Source of the DNA: Terfezia claveryi
Lineage: Eukaryota > Ascomycota > Pezizomycetes > Pezizales > Pezizaceae
Direction of reading: 5' to 3'
DNA length: 64,000 bases
NCBI GenBank assembly: GCA_015179025.1
Contig: WHUX01000051.1
Location: forward strand, 248,001 to 312,000
The stretch's first letter is position 1. Every line of letters begins with the position of its first letter. This document shows, piece after piece, positions 46,862 through 58,685 of the stretch. The notes under the pieces were generated by a model. That model was not told where the DNA came from, searched no databases, and saw only the letters and a program-made list of their open reading frames with translations. Both the position numbers and the translations under genes were made by a program.

Positions 46862-46987
46862 TTTGGAGACATGCAACGTTCCAACGAGTACGACTGGACT
46901 CAGAAAGCAAAAGTTGTAATTCTTGGCTTTTTTTCCCTGGAACCTTCATCAGCTTCTACAGTGGTGGTACGTTGTCATCTCATCGAC
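46862..46987. promoter_or_regulatory. 126-bp bidirectional promoter
   Basis: Only 126 bp separate the start codons of the divergent WD40 and TPR genes, so both promoters and leaders must share this space. No TATA box is evident. Confidence 0.55.
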
Positions 46988-48723
46988 ATGTCAAAACAAT
47001 ACCATAAACCTAGTGATTTCTCGTTGAAAAGATGCACAACCTCCAGAAAGAAAGAACCACAGACAGCCGACGAGTTTATTGGATGTATGTCCCAGCCTCC
47101 AAATCCAATCATTCAGATGAGCAAAGCAGCTGACGATGGTTCGAACAACCTACAGTTGGAACTGACTTTGAGGAGTCTGGTGACCGCTGGCGTAATCAAG
47201 ATAATCCAAAGGTATTAAACTCGGCTTTAGATTTTGTTCTAAAAATTAACTGTATGTAGTCTTCACGCTTTTATATGAAGGCTATTGCAGCCTATGAAGC
47301 TGCCTTGAGGCTTGCACCTAATTCCCTCGACGCCGCATACAATAGAGCTCGCCTTCAGCTCACCATTGCTACCAATGACCATCTTTCTCCCCCAGGAGTT
47401 AACTATAGCGCTGCGGACATGCTTCAGGAAGCATTGAGATATCACGAATATTGCTTGAATTTACCGAACGGGCACTCCGAGCATGATATTATTTTGTATG
47501 AACATCCTTCATTATGACGGGAATTCATAGCGCTGATTCGTCAAGAGCTTCCATTTAATAGCAATACTGGCCAGACATACATTGCACTTGCAGAAGAGGT
47601 CTCATCAGGAGCGAATGGCTCGGGCTCAGCGCCATTGATGAGGGCTATGGAATTAGTCTGGAATGGGATCCAAATGTTTGATCGTGCATTAGCGTTACAG
47701 GAATCACAGTTACAGTCTATGGTGCCTCAAGATGTTGATATTGATCTGGACACAGAGGACGGTGGGGTCACTCTTTGTGATTCCAACATATTCGAAGGAG
47801 TGGAGCGGGCGGAGGCTGATAGGCCTGAGCAGGGTGAACGTTGGGCAGTTATCAAAGAGCCAGTCACCAGGTCAGACGTCTTTGACACGGTGCTCGCGAA
47901 ACTTGAGGCATTGATCCTTCTTTGCGGCTTAATTCAACAAACTGGTAACACCAAATTCACTGGCGATCCCTACATATTCTATAAAGAACAGGAAGGCTAC
48001 CTCCTGTCAAAGCTAGAGAAATTGCTTGAGTATTCACCAGAGAGCAAAGCTGAAGCGGCGATAACTAGAGCAAATTTCACCGTTGCAGTTGCGGATTTGG
48101 GTTTTAAATCTTGGAATCTATCGGCGCAGCAGTACACAGAGTACGTCCAACGAGCGTTTCCCTCTGGAACAACGGCAGAACTTGGACCTGTCATGATTGT
48201 GAACAAGGCAGAGGCCTATATTCAACTTGCGCAAACTTTTCTAGACCGCGCAAATTTAAATGCAGCAGAGGTCACCTGGAGTCAAATACTCTCTCACTTT
48301 ACCCTTGCTGCAAAGCTCCTTGCAGAAGCTGCAACTCAAGATAAGATGAACGCTAGGTTATGCTGTCTTCGTGGTGACGTTGAAATGTTCCGTAGCCGGA
48401 TAATTATGCGCAATGAGGCAGACCCAAAGCGATTGACTACTGTAGAGACATTGTGGAATAATGCGGGAGTTTTCTATCGAGGAACTAGGAGACTTGCAGA
48501 AGCATCCCCAGATGGGCAGATGGATATGAAAGTAGAAGGGATAGTAAAGGGAATTGTGGCCGAGATGCAGAAACAACTTACGCGGGAAGGCTGTGATCCT
48601 GCGGAAATCCTGGCGAACGCGAGGAAGGAGTTGGCTGCTTTTCCTGGGTGGGGCGAGATCGCTGTTGAGGCCGTTAGGAACGGTGTTTTTGACGAGATGA
48701 TCTTGGTGGAGTTGGAGAAGTAA
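46988..48723 (+). CDS. TPR-repeat protein, conserved in filamentous fungi
   Basis: Four exons: 46988-47084, 47156-47211, 47260-47495, 47562-48723; 516 residues. The N-terminus is basic (MSKQYHKPSDFSLKR), followed by ADEFI and FEESGDRWRNQDNPKSSRF, then TPR helices (FYMKAIAAYEAALRLAPNSLDAAYNRARLQ, IIFNTGQTYIALAEEV, MRAMELVWNGIQMFDRALALQ). The second half is helical (KLEALILLCGLIQQ, KAEAAITRANFTVAVADLGF, MIVNKAEAYIQLAQTFLD). Spliced frames were accepted because they restore these repeats; the raw exon 3/4 frames do not join otherwise. The ADEFLE/…RW…YEAALRLAPN arrangement is familiar from unnamed ascomycete proteins, but I cannot name a function. Confidence 0.75.
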
Positions 48724-49559
48724 AAGCACCTTCTTTCTATAAATCTACTACTATAGTAATTGCCAACAAATGCACATATTCGAACTTCGGAAATACTACT
48801 TATGGAAATATATGTGTAGGTAGTCAAGTCACCAGAGAGTAAATTTAGTCTTTCTTAAATATAAACAAGTACGTTTATCCCAGCAGGTACTGTACCAGCA
48901 GAGCTAATAGAGGTGATGACATCAATGCCTTCTTCAGTGCCCCGAAGGCATGCTCCTGAGTGACGCCTCAGACACCAGCGAGTGACTGTGCGAACTTCTG
49001 GTACGCTGGTGCACGGGGAGGAGGGAGTTGAGGTACTCGCGGGGCAAAGCACCCTGCAGGAGGGAGTTGAGGGTAACCAAGGTTCACGGGGGGTACATAG
49101 ATAAAAGGATTTGGTTGATTCACCGAGGAGTCTCCGAATTCCCCCATTTTTACGGATACTAGTATTCAGTCTATTCACTCTATTCACTCTATTTACTCTG
49201 CGCACTCTAATTCCGCTTACTCTGCTCACTCTGTGCTCACTCCTTAGGTATAAGAGAGAGAGTCCGGGAGGTGCCGGGACGGTGGCAGAGAGCAGCGAGG
49301 GTCTCATCAGGGAAAGGCCCTGGGTTTTGGGTATTGGCTTGATTTTGGCTGAATGTGAGGGTAACTATGCTGTAAGCATAGTTTTCATGCTTGCGTGATG
49401 CCTGGGGGGTTATTTTGTGGTACGAGGCTTTGCAGAGGCGCTTGATTTTTGTTTATGAGAAAATGTTTAACAAGTGTGCACATGTTTTAAGGATCCAGGG
49501 ACCTGGATTGATACTGTATAATAACATTTTTCCGAATCGAACAGAACCACCGGTACTCT
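48724..49559. other. Intergenic region with short tandem repeats
   Basis: Contains (CTATTCACT)-type repeats at 49165-49240 and a duplicated GGAGGGAGTTGAGG at 49019 and 49056. No gene recognised. Confidence 0.5.
49165..49240. repeat. Degenerate CTATTCACT tandem repeat
   Basis: Roughly eight units of 9-10 bases built on CTATTCACT/CTGCTCACT occur in tandem. Confidence 0.7.
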
Positions 49560-49872
49560 CCTGGCTAGGGATTCAGATTGTACATATTAGGAACAATTTT
49601 GGAAGTCTGTACGCCTGTGGAGCCTAAGGCTATGAGCCGGCTCCGTTCTCTCATCCTAAAAGACTCGGTACACACACTGAACAACGAGCTACATAAACGT
49701 CCTGCCTCCCGAGCCCAAGAAAACAATACCGAAATAACCCCTTCTTCCCCCGCCACGCCCCTGACCGGCCCCTTCCCCGACATAAAATAAAACAACCTCC
49801 GCCGCCACGCCCCGTACCGGCCCTCCCCTGAAAAGGCCACCATTCCTCACCACCACTCAAACCAGGTCCAGG

Positions 49873-50556
49873 TTAGAGAAGAGTGAATTCTTCCCCCCTG
49901 TCTTTCCCAGTCCTGCAGTGAACGTAGTTTCTTCTCTTCCACCTGACCATCTCTTTCTCACGCCTTCTTTTCCACTCCTGCTTCAGACCCCCTTCCGTGA
50001 TCAGGGGGTATCCTGGGTATAACTCTTCCGCCCCCTCTTTGGCCAGAGTATCCGCTCGCTCATTCCCTGGGATGATACATGCGCTTTTACTCAGCCTGAC
50101 TGCCTCCGCCTCTAGGTACTCCTGCCTTTCCTTTATCTCCACAACTATGCCCCCCAAGTCCCCTGTTCTTGCCTTGCCCCTCTTCCCCGCTTTCTTTATC
50201 ATCGCGATTGCCGCCTGTGTGTCCGTTAATATTAGGACTTTCCACTCAGGCGAGGCCTCTTCCAGCGCTCTCCCTATTCCCACCACCTCCCCCTCCCACA
50301 CCGTTGTCATTTTTCCTATCCCTATCTTCCCTGTCACCTTACCCCCTTCCGAGAACCACCCTCCCCCTACGCGCCCCTCTTCACTTATACTTCCATCCAT
50401 ATACACCACCACCGCATCCTCTTTCATCTCCTCAATTTTCCTTGTCCAGCGGTCTGGCTTTGCTTCTTTGAACAAGCCTAGTTCCACTGTTGGAATGTGC
50501 GTCTTTGGTACCTGGGCTTCCTTCGGTAGAAAGTGACTTCCTGTTAAAAGGTGCAA
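49873..50556 (-). pseudogene. RNase H domain of the LINE fragment
   Basis: A 227-residue frame with the RNase H catalytic order: D in VVVYMDGSISEEG, E in WEGEVVGIGRALEEA, D in VLILTDTQAAIAMIKKAG, and the distal D in IPGNERADTLAKEGAEE. The usual HxxGNExAD reads IIPGNERAD, with the His replaced. The upstream RT piece is out of frame, so the original polyprotein is broken. Confidence 0.8.
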
Positions 50557-50818
50557 ACCAGCCCATACCTTACATTTGAATATTGGGTCTACTCCTCAAG
50601 CTCAACTTCTCGTTCCCTTCCCTCTTTCAGGAATCCCGCCTTACTGTTGATTGCCATCAAAACTGACGTGAAACCACCATTCAGCAAGTAAGGTTCTCCG
50701 AAGTCATCCCATGCACTGCCTTCTTCTCGATTCCTCCTTTTCTCATCTTCAAGCATTAGATCCCCAAACGTGTGGGATCCCTCATGATCTTCTCCATCAA
50801 CCTGGCCTGTGCCGCATA

Positions 50819-51196
50819 CTAGACCATCCTCGGTGACCCCACTCCGGCAATCTGGCTTACCAGCTCTATCTTCCGATCCATTTGTTGCATTGGAGGGCCT
50901 GGTACTGCAACTTTTCGAACTCCTCCTCCCAGTCCCGCTGTCCTCTTCACCCTAGCTCTGCTCCCCACAACGCCACCAGCCTGATCATCCCCTGTGTATG
51001 CCGCCCTCCAGCTATTCGCACGCATACCCCAGTTCGAACTTCCAAGGCCGCTTAGCTGATCCAACATCTTCCTTGCCTTCGCTATCATACTCTTCCAATG
51101 CTCTTTGAACGTCAAGCTTTTGTCCACGATGATTCCTACCCACTTCACCCACTGGAAGTCCTTGTTCTTAGGCCTCCTCTTCTTTCTCAATACCAA
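50819..51196 (-). pseudogene. Reverse transcriptase C-terminal (thumb) fragment of the LINE
   Basis: A 125-residue frame carries VKWVGIIVDKSLTFKEHW and SSNWGMRANSWRAAYTG, typical of the post-palm region of Tad/I-clade elements. After AYTG the frame degrades. Confidence 0.7.
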
Positions 51197-51240
51197 CTTC
51201 TCATGCTTCGACTTTTCGAGGGGAAGGTTGTTCTATTCTG

Positions 51241-51923
51241 CTACCTTGTTAACTACCCTGTGACTCGTCCCAAAAGTTTATCCTGTTCCAAATACAAATG
51301 TTGAGGTGCAAGTCATCCCGTACAACAGCAGCTCAATGAATGGGGCCACCTTTGCTACTTCCACTTAGTCTTCCCCATATTACTAACAATAACGTGTTAC
51401 AAAAGAAATATCCAGGAGAAATAGGAATAGATATTCTATTCAAACATAAATATATTGTAAGTAATTGTGTGAATGTAGTTTAGTAGAATATATCACTGCG
51501 AAATGCGACAATATGGGTGGTAAAATACCTCATAATTCTGATCAAACTTGGTTTCTAATTGCATGAACCGTTTTTTGCAAGGCGTTAATCAAAGGATTTT
51601 GACCTTCGTATGCAGAATTTTGAGGCCTCGCGATTGAATTGAGTAGCTTTTTTTTCTCTTTTTTTCTATTTGAATTCAGTATGTAGATGGAGATTTAGTC
51701 TGATTATCATCTTGTGCCTAGGAGAGGTCTGGTGGCCTGACCAACCAGGTGACACTGGGTGACAGCTCTACAGTCGTACACCAGAAACGCGCAACATCAG
51801 CAGCTTCTTTGGTTCGATGTATGCACTGCACATCGATCTTAATTGTGTCATTAATTACTTAAATTTTTTAAAAACAGCAAAATCACCCTAGTAATAGAAT
51901 TACACCCTCATCTCCACGACAAA
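51241..51923. other. Intergenic region
   Basis: Nothing recognised apart from ACCAACCAGGTGACAC near 51740, a weak match to the dispersed repeat. Leader of the DUF155 gene lies at its right end. Confidence 0.45.
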
Positions 51924-53848
51924 ATGTCATTACCACCTAATAAACGCAGACCCACCGTCCTGGTAAGTGTGTACATTCCAGGCTGCCCTTTCCTGTACTT
52001 ACAACTCGACAGGTTACAGACACCAGAGACCAGCGCCAGCCAAATTCAAAACCTCCACTGAGATACATCAGCGTGGACAACGTCCTCCAGAACTCGAGCC
52101 AAGTACCCTCCGGGCAGCAGCGACTACCGCCAATTCGAAGGCCCCCGCAAGCTCGCCCTACAGACCCACGCCTAGCAGCTCGCCTAGTAGGGCAAAACCT
52201 TCCTGTCCGATCTTCCAAGCTCAGTGAAAAGCTTGTGCTTCTGCCAGAGACCTCCGATACTAGGGGTAGATGGGACTTCGAAGAAGACAGCGCCGATGGC
52301 CCAATTCGTGACGACGAGGAGTGGGACCGAAATCATCACATTGAGCAAGAGAACCTCCATCCTCGAAAGTCGTACGCTGAAAGGCTCCCCAAGGACCGAA
52401 GAGCGGAGAAAGTGTCACGAGTGACGGCATTCTGCACAGCGGATGCTTACCGTTTACAAGCCACTTCGAAATTCCTAAAAGAGAAACATAACGCGAGAAC
52501 TAAGCTATATGATGAGTGTTTATACGTTGCATACCATCTGCCTTTGATGCCAGGGACGGATGGATATAGAGTTAGGAGCAGCCCTGTGCTGAAGAGCCCT
52601 GGTGGTAAGGCAGTTTTAGACGTTGAAATTGAGCGCAGCGAACAGAGAGATTATCATGAGGGATATTTCGAATATAGAGAAGATGGAGCCGAATCAAGCA
52701 ACCTTCTCAGCATGGGTAGCCCTGAAACAAGGAGGTTTATCAGAGGGGAAGAAGATACCAGGCACGAAGGTTATAGACCACCGACCAGAGCTCGATCCCC
52801 GGAGTCAGTTGAGGTCCATGAGATGAAGGCCTTCGCGGAGATGTTTGTCTTCTCATATGGTGTAGTCGTGTTTTGGAACTTTACCGAGAGGCAAGAAAAG
52901 GTGCGTGCTGATATATGCTCACTGTCCCTAATCTTACTGACTCTCTTACAGGATGTCCTGGCCGACTTAACTTTCGCCGTTTCGGAAACGAAAATCCCTC
53001 TTGTCTCAAGTCCTCTTCGTGAACAGGATTTTGAGACTGAGGAATTCCACTTCGAATACTCCTCCCGCATCAGAAGTCCTCGTATATATAACGATATGAT
53101 TACCCTCCGCTCTGGGGATATTATGGTTAAACTGGCGATCTCCCACGCTATCGCTCAGAGCACCAAGCTATGCCGCTTTGAAGAGCGCATGGCAGCAACC
53201 ATGTTAGGGGTCCAGCACATACCAAAAAGGCTTGCATTGACTGGCAAGCTTGGTATGCGAAGGGAGGATGTCGTTAAGATGAGCGGGAGGCTGTTCAAAT
53301 TGAGAGTTGACGTTAACCTCTGTAAGTCCAAGATCAGTCATATTTACATCCTGTGGATGAATACCGGATGAATATAAATTTAAAACAGCGTACTAACCTG
53401 GTGGCTCCCATATGCATATAGCCTCGAACGTCCTAGACGTCCCAGAGTTCTTCTGGGACGCTGAGCCCACCCTACATCCACTCTACGCTGCGGTCCGGGA
53501 ATACCTCGAGATCAAGCAACGTATTCTCGTTCTCAACGAGCGGTGCAGAGTTTTCCTTGACCTTGCTGATATTCTGTCCGACTCAATCGCAGATAGTAAC
53601 ATGTCTCGTGAGCAGCCTTTCTTGTTTCTCTGCTAATCTAACTTGTGTGACATATATGCCTGACATTCTTGTGCTACTTAGGGATCACTTGGATAATCAT
53701 TATCCTCATTGTGATCTCTCTCTTTGTTACGGGCGGAGAGGTCATCCTGAGGTTTGGGCTGCTTACGGCAAGAAAGCAGCCTACGTTGATTGATCTGTTC
53801 CGGGCCATGAAGGAGCCGGCAGCGGGAAGGGTTCTAGAGGAGCTGTAA
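51924..53848 (+). CDS. DUF155 (Rmd1/Sif2-type) membrane protein
   Basis: Five exons: 51924-51962, 52013-52900, 52952-53321, 53422-53607, 53682-53848; 549 residues. After a disordered Pro/Arg-rich N-terminus comes the conserved KVSRVTAFCTADAYRLQATSKFL, then DECLYVAYHLP, the hallmark EMFVFSYGVVVFWNFTERQE, EEFHFEYS, YNDMITLRSGDIMVKLAISHAIAQSTKLCRFEE, and DVPEFFWDAEPTLHPLYAAVREYLEIKQRI. A single C-terminal membrane helix (ITWIIIILIVISLFVTG) and a short tail end the protein, the layout of fungal Rmd1/Rmd8 and Sif2/Sif3. Yeast members affect sporulation; the mammalian relative RMND1 supports mitochondrial translation. Exact role here unknown. The 51-nt second intron is frame-neutral if retained. 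Confidence 0.9.
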
Positions 53849-54279
53849 AGAGGAAGAGAAGGTATTAAAAGAAGGGCTTGGTTTCCACACAGTTTAATTT
53901 TTTTTGATCAGCATTCACAGGAGTTATTTATAGGTGTTTATTATTTATTATGGCATGAATGCTTTGTTTTAATGGGAATAGGGGTCCCTGAATTCTTGTA
54001 ATATCGTTATTGTTTGGTTTTGAGGCAGATTATTCCCCTGGCTGGTATAGGAGTATGGATGGCAACATATCTCGATCATCAGACGCAAATTTGGCCTATT
54101 TTGTTGCATATGTAATAACTTTAATGTGTCCACCCATCTGCGGGTTTTTATTTTTCCTATCTAGCACCTTTATCGACACGTGACTTTTGATGTCATCCAC
54201 CGCCAGGTCACATGACTGCCATCGGCGAATTTCACACCACCTTCCCCGCTTCCCACCCGTCCCCACGAGGCCCCCCCGC
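53849..54279. other. Intergenic region
   Basis: No gene recognised; 3' side of the DUF155 gene and the unclear 5' part of the Yae1-like remnant. Confidence 0.45.
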
Positions 54280-54645
54280 TCGTTTCCCTCAACGATGACA
54301 TCTTCGACTCCACCCCCGCCCTTTCCTCACCCACCATCGGCCCTTCAACCTTATACAATCAAGACCTCGTCAAACTCCAATCCACTCGTGAGACTCAAGG
54401 CTGCCGCGCCGCAATTTCTGTCTCTAAGAGGGTAATGAATTCGGAAGGAAGATGGGGCTAGTTGCAGGTTGGGTTCGGGGCATGGCTGAGGGCAGGTATC
54501 GGCTGCTGGGGAGGGGGCAAAGGAGTAAGGAGTTGGTGAAAGAATTGGTTAGGTAGGTTGTCGTGGAGAAGTTTTTGGGGAGGGAGTGGGTTGATGAGGA
54601 GGGGGGTTGGAGGTGGGAGGTGTTGAGCCTGGGACGGTGAGAAGA
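54280..54645 (+). pseudogene. Yae1-like gene remnant
   Basis: Yae1 helps load an Fe-S cluster onto the ABCE1 ribosome-recycling factor. Visible pieces: LVSLNDDIFDSTPAL and LYNQDLVKLQSTRETQGCRAAISVSKR (Yae1 RxxxxTxGYRxGI-like start of the deca-GX3 region). After a frame change near 54437 follows EFGRKMGLVAGWVRGMAEG, then an in-frame TAG (54555-54557 region) and VVVEKFLGREWVDEEGGWRWEV. No in-frame ATG precedes the first piece. The frame change without room for an intron, the internal stop and the missing start support a pseudogene. An extremely error-rich assembly of a live gene is the alternative. Confidence 0.45.
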
Positions 54646-55999
54646 GGATACAAGGAGAAGGGGGAATAGTGGAGGTTGATTTGGTTGGTGGTGCAGGATC
54701 ACCCTGTATTGAGGAAGTGGGAGGGGAGGTTGACTGAGGCTGCGGGGAAGTTGGGGTTGGATATTCACGGGGCGAGGGGGAATGAGAAAAGAGGTGGGGA
54801 GACTCAAAAAGAAGGAGATTGGTAGGAGTAAGTTGAAATAGCATAAGGGATTGAGGCGAATTATGGCGGTTATGTTCCGCGCGCTGGGCACAGCATAACT
54901 TGGTTCATATAGCGCACACTGGTCAGAGGTATCGACTGCAGGCCTCCAGTTGCAACCCCCCGGGTGCCGGAGGGCACCCTCCTTCGAAGGGATTTTCAGT
55001 CTTTCCTCTCCACCTACACTTCATGATGAAGCACGCGATCTTCAGGTGCGTCATGATCTTCCGCAAATTCCTTTTGCGTCATGGGCATCAAAAGACCTGC
55101 TGTAAAGCTTGTATCCTATATTACTCGGGCATACTTGCATGCTCACGAGGTTAACTTCTATCCTTCCGCCCTAATATCCCCAACCATAATTATCACCACC
55201 ACAAGCACCACTATATTCACCGCTATAATCGCCGTCGGAATCAGCTCTAGAATTACCAATCACCTACAGAAACATCACCAAGATGTCTACCATGGCCGAT
55301 ACATTGTCGAGGTTCGAGACTAATTTTTCATTCTTTCTTTTTTTAAAGGAAACAAACAGGTTCATAAGCACAGAGTTGGAAACGGTTCAGCAAGTGTATT
55401 CGAAGTTAAGAATGGCCGAACAACCTAATTTCAACCTTTACCGACTCCCGTTACAGCAGCAGCCAATGGGCTTACAATTTATAATTTACTATAAATAAAG
55501 ATATAAAAATATATATGAAAGAGTTGCAGCTACAGAAATACAGAAAATGCAAAACATTCCCGCCTTCAAAGCTGGACAGGGGATTCTTCGGAGGTTGAAT
55601 GAACGGTTCAATAAAATAGAGCTACGATTTGTTTCAATGTGAGTACAACGACTAGCTCCATAACTCGTACCTGGAACTCAACTAGATCCTGGAAGGGGTC
55701 AATACTCGGTTGCTTGACAGCTTAATAGCCATGGTGTTTTTCAAACTACTCAACTTATTCCATTACACAATTTCGGAATCAGGAGGTTGAGAATTAAGTG
55801 GGCCACACTACAATTTTCCGAAAATGCATTTGATTTCCCATTTTGCGGATCAAATACCCAAATACGGATCTCTACCGCAATATTCCACTGAGATCTGTGA
55901 GGCCTCCCATAGGCCCCTAAAGACGCATACCGGCGGAGCAATCATATCAATGCCATACCCCAAATCATTCGGACTTACACCCGAGGACACAATTTCGCC
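54646..55999. other. Intergenic region
   Basis: No supportable gene. The frame at 55081-55323 (Thr/Ile-rich) has no recognisable domain. Confidence 0.45.
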
Positions 56000-56756
56000 A
56001 TGCGGGAAAAGAATATTGAACAATGGATCAGTGATCTTCCCCACATACCCGACGAAATACGTACCATCATTCCTCCCCCGCGCACGAGTTTACATCTGTC
56101 TAGCGATGCTTCCCCTGAGGAGACGACACGTACCCTGCAAGGACGGCTAACCATAACAGATATATATAATCTTGAAACTTTACAGACCCACTACAAACTG
56201 CCCGACCTGTTAACTGTTACAGCTAGCTATCTTGCACAGCACCCTTTCCGGCAATTATCCGACCCCGAAACCGACGCGGCTCGTCTTATGGATACCCCTC
56301 TCGAGGCATTTCTGATGCTTCAAGTTGCTGTTCCAACCTTCAATGACGATGGACACATGATACACCGTATACACTACACCGCAGATAAGTTATTCCGCAA
56401 GCAAGACCAAAGGCATGACTGGGTGTTTGTCCGACATCAACAGTCCTCTCCGGGGAAAGTTCCAGCTGGACTTGAGAGTTCCCGCCAAACTAAATGCATT
56501 GTTCAAGCTTCGAGACATAGTAGCTAAAGATACTTACCGCCTTGCTCATGTTTCGCTGATGACAATAGCCAGATCATCGACGCCAGATGGCCCAGAGGGC
56601 ATGGTGCGTGTAGGATTGCTATGGAAGAATCATGTAATAAGCATCGGGGATATAGAGGGCATGGCCCACCTAGTCCCGATCCATGATGAAGAGCTTTATA
56701 TTGTAAATAACCGCATTGATCTACATACATGGAATGATATTCATGATGGCAATTAG
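56000..56756 (+). pseudogene. C-terminal fragment of a KDZ-like transposon ORF
   Basis: Two overlapping frames (56000-56527 and 56415-56756) must be joined by a one-base shift near 56445. Segments: RLTITDIYNLETLQTHYKLP, LMDTPLEAFLMLQVAVPTF, HDWVFVR, then VPAKLNALFKLRD, YRLAHVSLM, PEGMVRVG, IEGMAHLVP and VNNRIDLHTWNDI. This series (RxPAxLNALFKxR … EGMxHLIP … NNRIDxxTWN) resembles what I recall from the end of fungal KDZ-class transposon proteins. The transposase catalytic part is absent. Recognition is from memory, hence the low score. Confidence 0.4.
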
Positions 56757-58685
56757 AATAGATTTATTTAGCAGAACCATACAAGAGCTTGAATATATAT
56801 ATCCTATTCTGCAGTAAAATGTTTTGAACATGTAGCTTTTAAATGATATACGTGACGTCTCGGAAGTAACAACGTCACACCCCGAGCTTCAGTTGCATCA
56901 CCTGCTATCAATCTACGTCAGACGGGACAAGATTGTTTGTTTCAGCGGGGATACCGCATCTACTGGTGAGCAAGAGTCCTGGTCAGTTTAGAGACATAGG
57001 TCGAGTTTATGCAGTAAGTGACGCTACAACGGTCCATTTTTTGGGAAAAAGTGCACAAGGTATCCGAGCGCAAAAATAGAGTGGATGATACCGTGCAATC
57101 TGATCTACAAGAGACCATATTTTTGAAAAAGTACACCGCGCAAACTAATCTACAAGAGTCCATTTTTTTGAAAAAGTATACTGCTAAGGATTTACATCGG
57201 TTTCATCCACCACATCCTCAGCCAAAACAACATATTCAACCTCTTCATCAGAATCCAACTCTTTTTCCCATTACCCCACCACAAGATTAGGTAGCCCCTC
57301 GTATATGCAGTTGATGGTCATCATTACCAGTTGGACAAAGTAAAATACCAGTCTGCTTAAACGCCTTGATAATTGTATCCCGCTTATGTTCATGAAGCCA
57401 TAACCAGGCAGCTGCCACTGCATGTGTAATTCCAATTCGGCGATGTCCAATGCTAGTATCTTCATCCTCATTGTCCAATGTTTTCTCCAGAATAAAACAC
57501 CTATTTTTGCGCTCGGCTAACTTGTGACACTTTTTCCCAAAAAATGGACCGTTGTAGTGTCACTTACTGCATAAGCTCGACCTACGTCTCTAAACTGACC
57601 AGGACTCTTGCTCAACCAGTAGATGCGGTACCAATGGTATTGCTGGGACACATGTTGAGCTTGGAGGTGATGAGTGATCAGCTTTTACGTTGGCATTTTA
57701 GACAGGCAGTCTAACATTGTAAGATTACGAGGTTATGTAGCGGAGGAATCGTGAAGAGAATTGTATGTGTATATTCAAATAGATAGCAGAGTTATCTTAG
57801 GTATCGCTATAGACTTATTGCTACGGTCCTAGTACTCTAGAGAAGAAATCCCATTATCCAGTGACGAATTCCTGCTCTTTTATCCTTCTGTCCTTTCGCC
57901 CGTTTTGCCATTTTTGGTCCCCTTGGCTTCAGCTTGTCTTTGCCCAACTTGCCATTCCCAGTCTCGTGCATATTCCCGTGATACTTACCGGGATTGTTCC
58001 ACGTGAGAGTATACATGAGGGGATCTGGTGAGCCTTTGTGATTTTCCACCGGAAATAATGAGCAGGCCTATGGCAGCTTGGAAGATGAACCATTCGCGAA
58101 CAGAGAGAGAGAAGAGGATAGGGATATATTCCCAATATACATTTCTACCTGTATTTGCAGTGATACTTTAAGTAAACTATTCTCACTGACATTCCCATTG
58201 ACAATTTCACAGCAGTAATTTTGGGTTATGGGTATTATTCTGAGGATTATTCTAAGGCTGATTCGCCATTATGATGTATATAGTGTTAGAATTTAGGACA
58301 TGGTCAAGATGGTTATGGTAGTTGAGACTGCATCTTGAATGCGCATCCCCAACCAACCGGGCCTGTGCTACACTTAACGGTGAAGATCCTCTGGTATAAT
58401 TTTACAACTTTTTTTTAAAAAAAAAACTCCACACCATCTCGTCCTCTCTACCTGAGAGATCGGGGAGCATAAGAATATGAGCAAGCAAAAAAACAGGAAA
58501 AAAAGAAAGAAGTAAATATATACAGTGACAAGAAAGTTATGCTGCTCTACCTACCCTACACTCCATAAACACCTGTGAAAGCCCCCCAAAAACATAAAAG
58601 AAAACCATTTTGGCATAGGAAGGATAAGTGAGTTGATGTCGCAGACGAAGCCCGGGTTGCTGCAGACATCACTGTTGTCTTATTA
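56757..58685. other. Transposon-containing intergenic region
   Basis: Includes the element at 56955-57628. The rest (57630-58685) is AT-rich with no recognised gene; it includes an A/T run near 58410. Confidence 0.5.
56955..57628. mobile_element. TA-flanked DNA transposon remnant with ~125-bp terminal inverted repeats
   Basis: The left end starts CCGCATCTACTGGTGAGCAA and the right end finishes as its reverse complement (…CCAGTAGATGCGG), both flanked by TA. Within the repeats are shared blocks GTCCTGGTCAGTTTAGAGAC, GCAGTAAGTGAC, CAACGGTCCATTTTTTGGG and GCGCTCGG (right) / CCGAGCGC (left). The ~430 bp interior holds, on the minus strand near 57290-57470, a short frame (IGHRRIGITHAVAAAWLWLH…KRDTIIKAFKQTGI) similar in style to the C-terminus of Tc1/pogo-type DDE transposases. 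It is non-autonomous. Confidence 0.75.

Larger units (their letters stand above)
49560..51240 (-). mobile_element. Truncated Tad-like non-LTR retrotransposon (LINE)
   Basis: On the minus strand a reverse-transcriptase C-terminal piece (50819-51196: VKWVGIIVDKSLTFKEHWKSM…AKARKMLDQLSGLGSSNWGMRA…RAAYTG) is followed by an RNase H domain (49873-50556) in another frame. The 5' part, including the RT catalytic palm, is missing. The ~300 bp beyond RNase H hold a duplicated CGCCACGCCCC…ACCGGCCC block, probably the 3' tail. This is a dead copy; target duplications were not found. Confidence 0.8.

Noticed and set aside
48855..49307. 150-residue minus-strand frame
   Set aside because: Runs through the CTATTCACT tandem repeat, giving RVNRVNRVN; composition artefact.
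49997..50536. 179-residue plus-strand frame
   Set aside because: Antisense to the RNase H domain of the LINE fragment.
54170..54435. Frames at the 5' side of the Yae1-like remnant (both strands)
   Set aside because: They are Pro/Ser-rich products of the CCCC-rich DNA; only the third frame carries Yae1-like residues.
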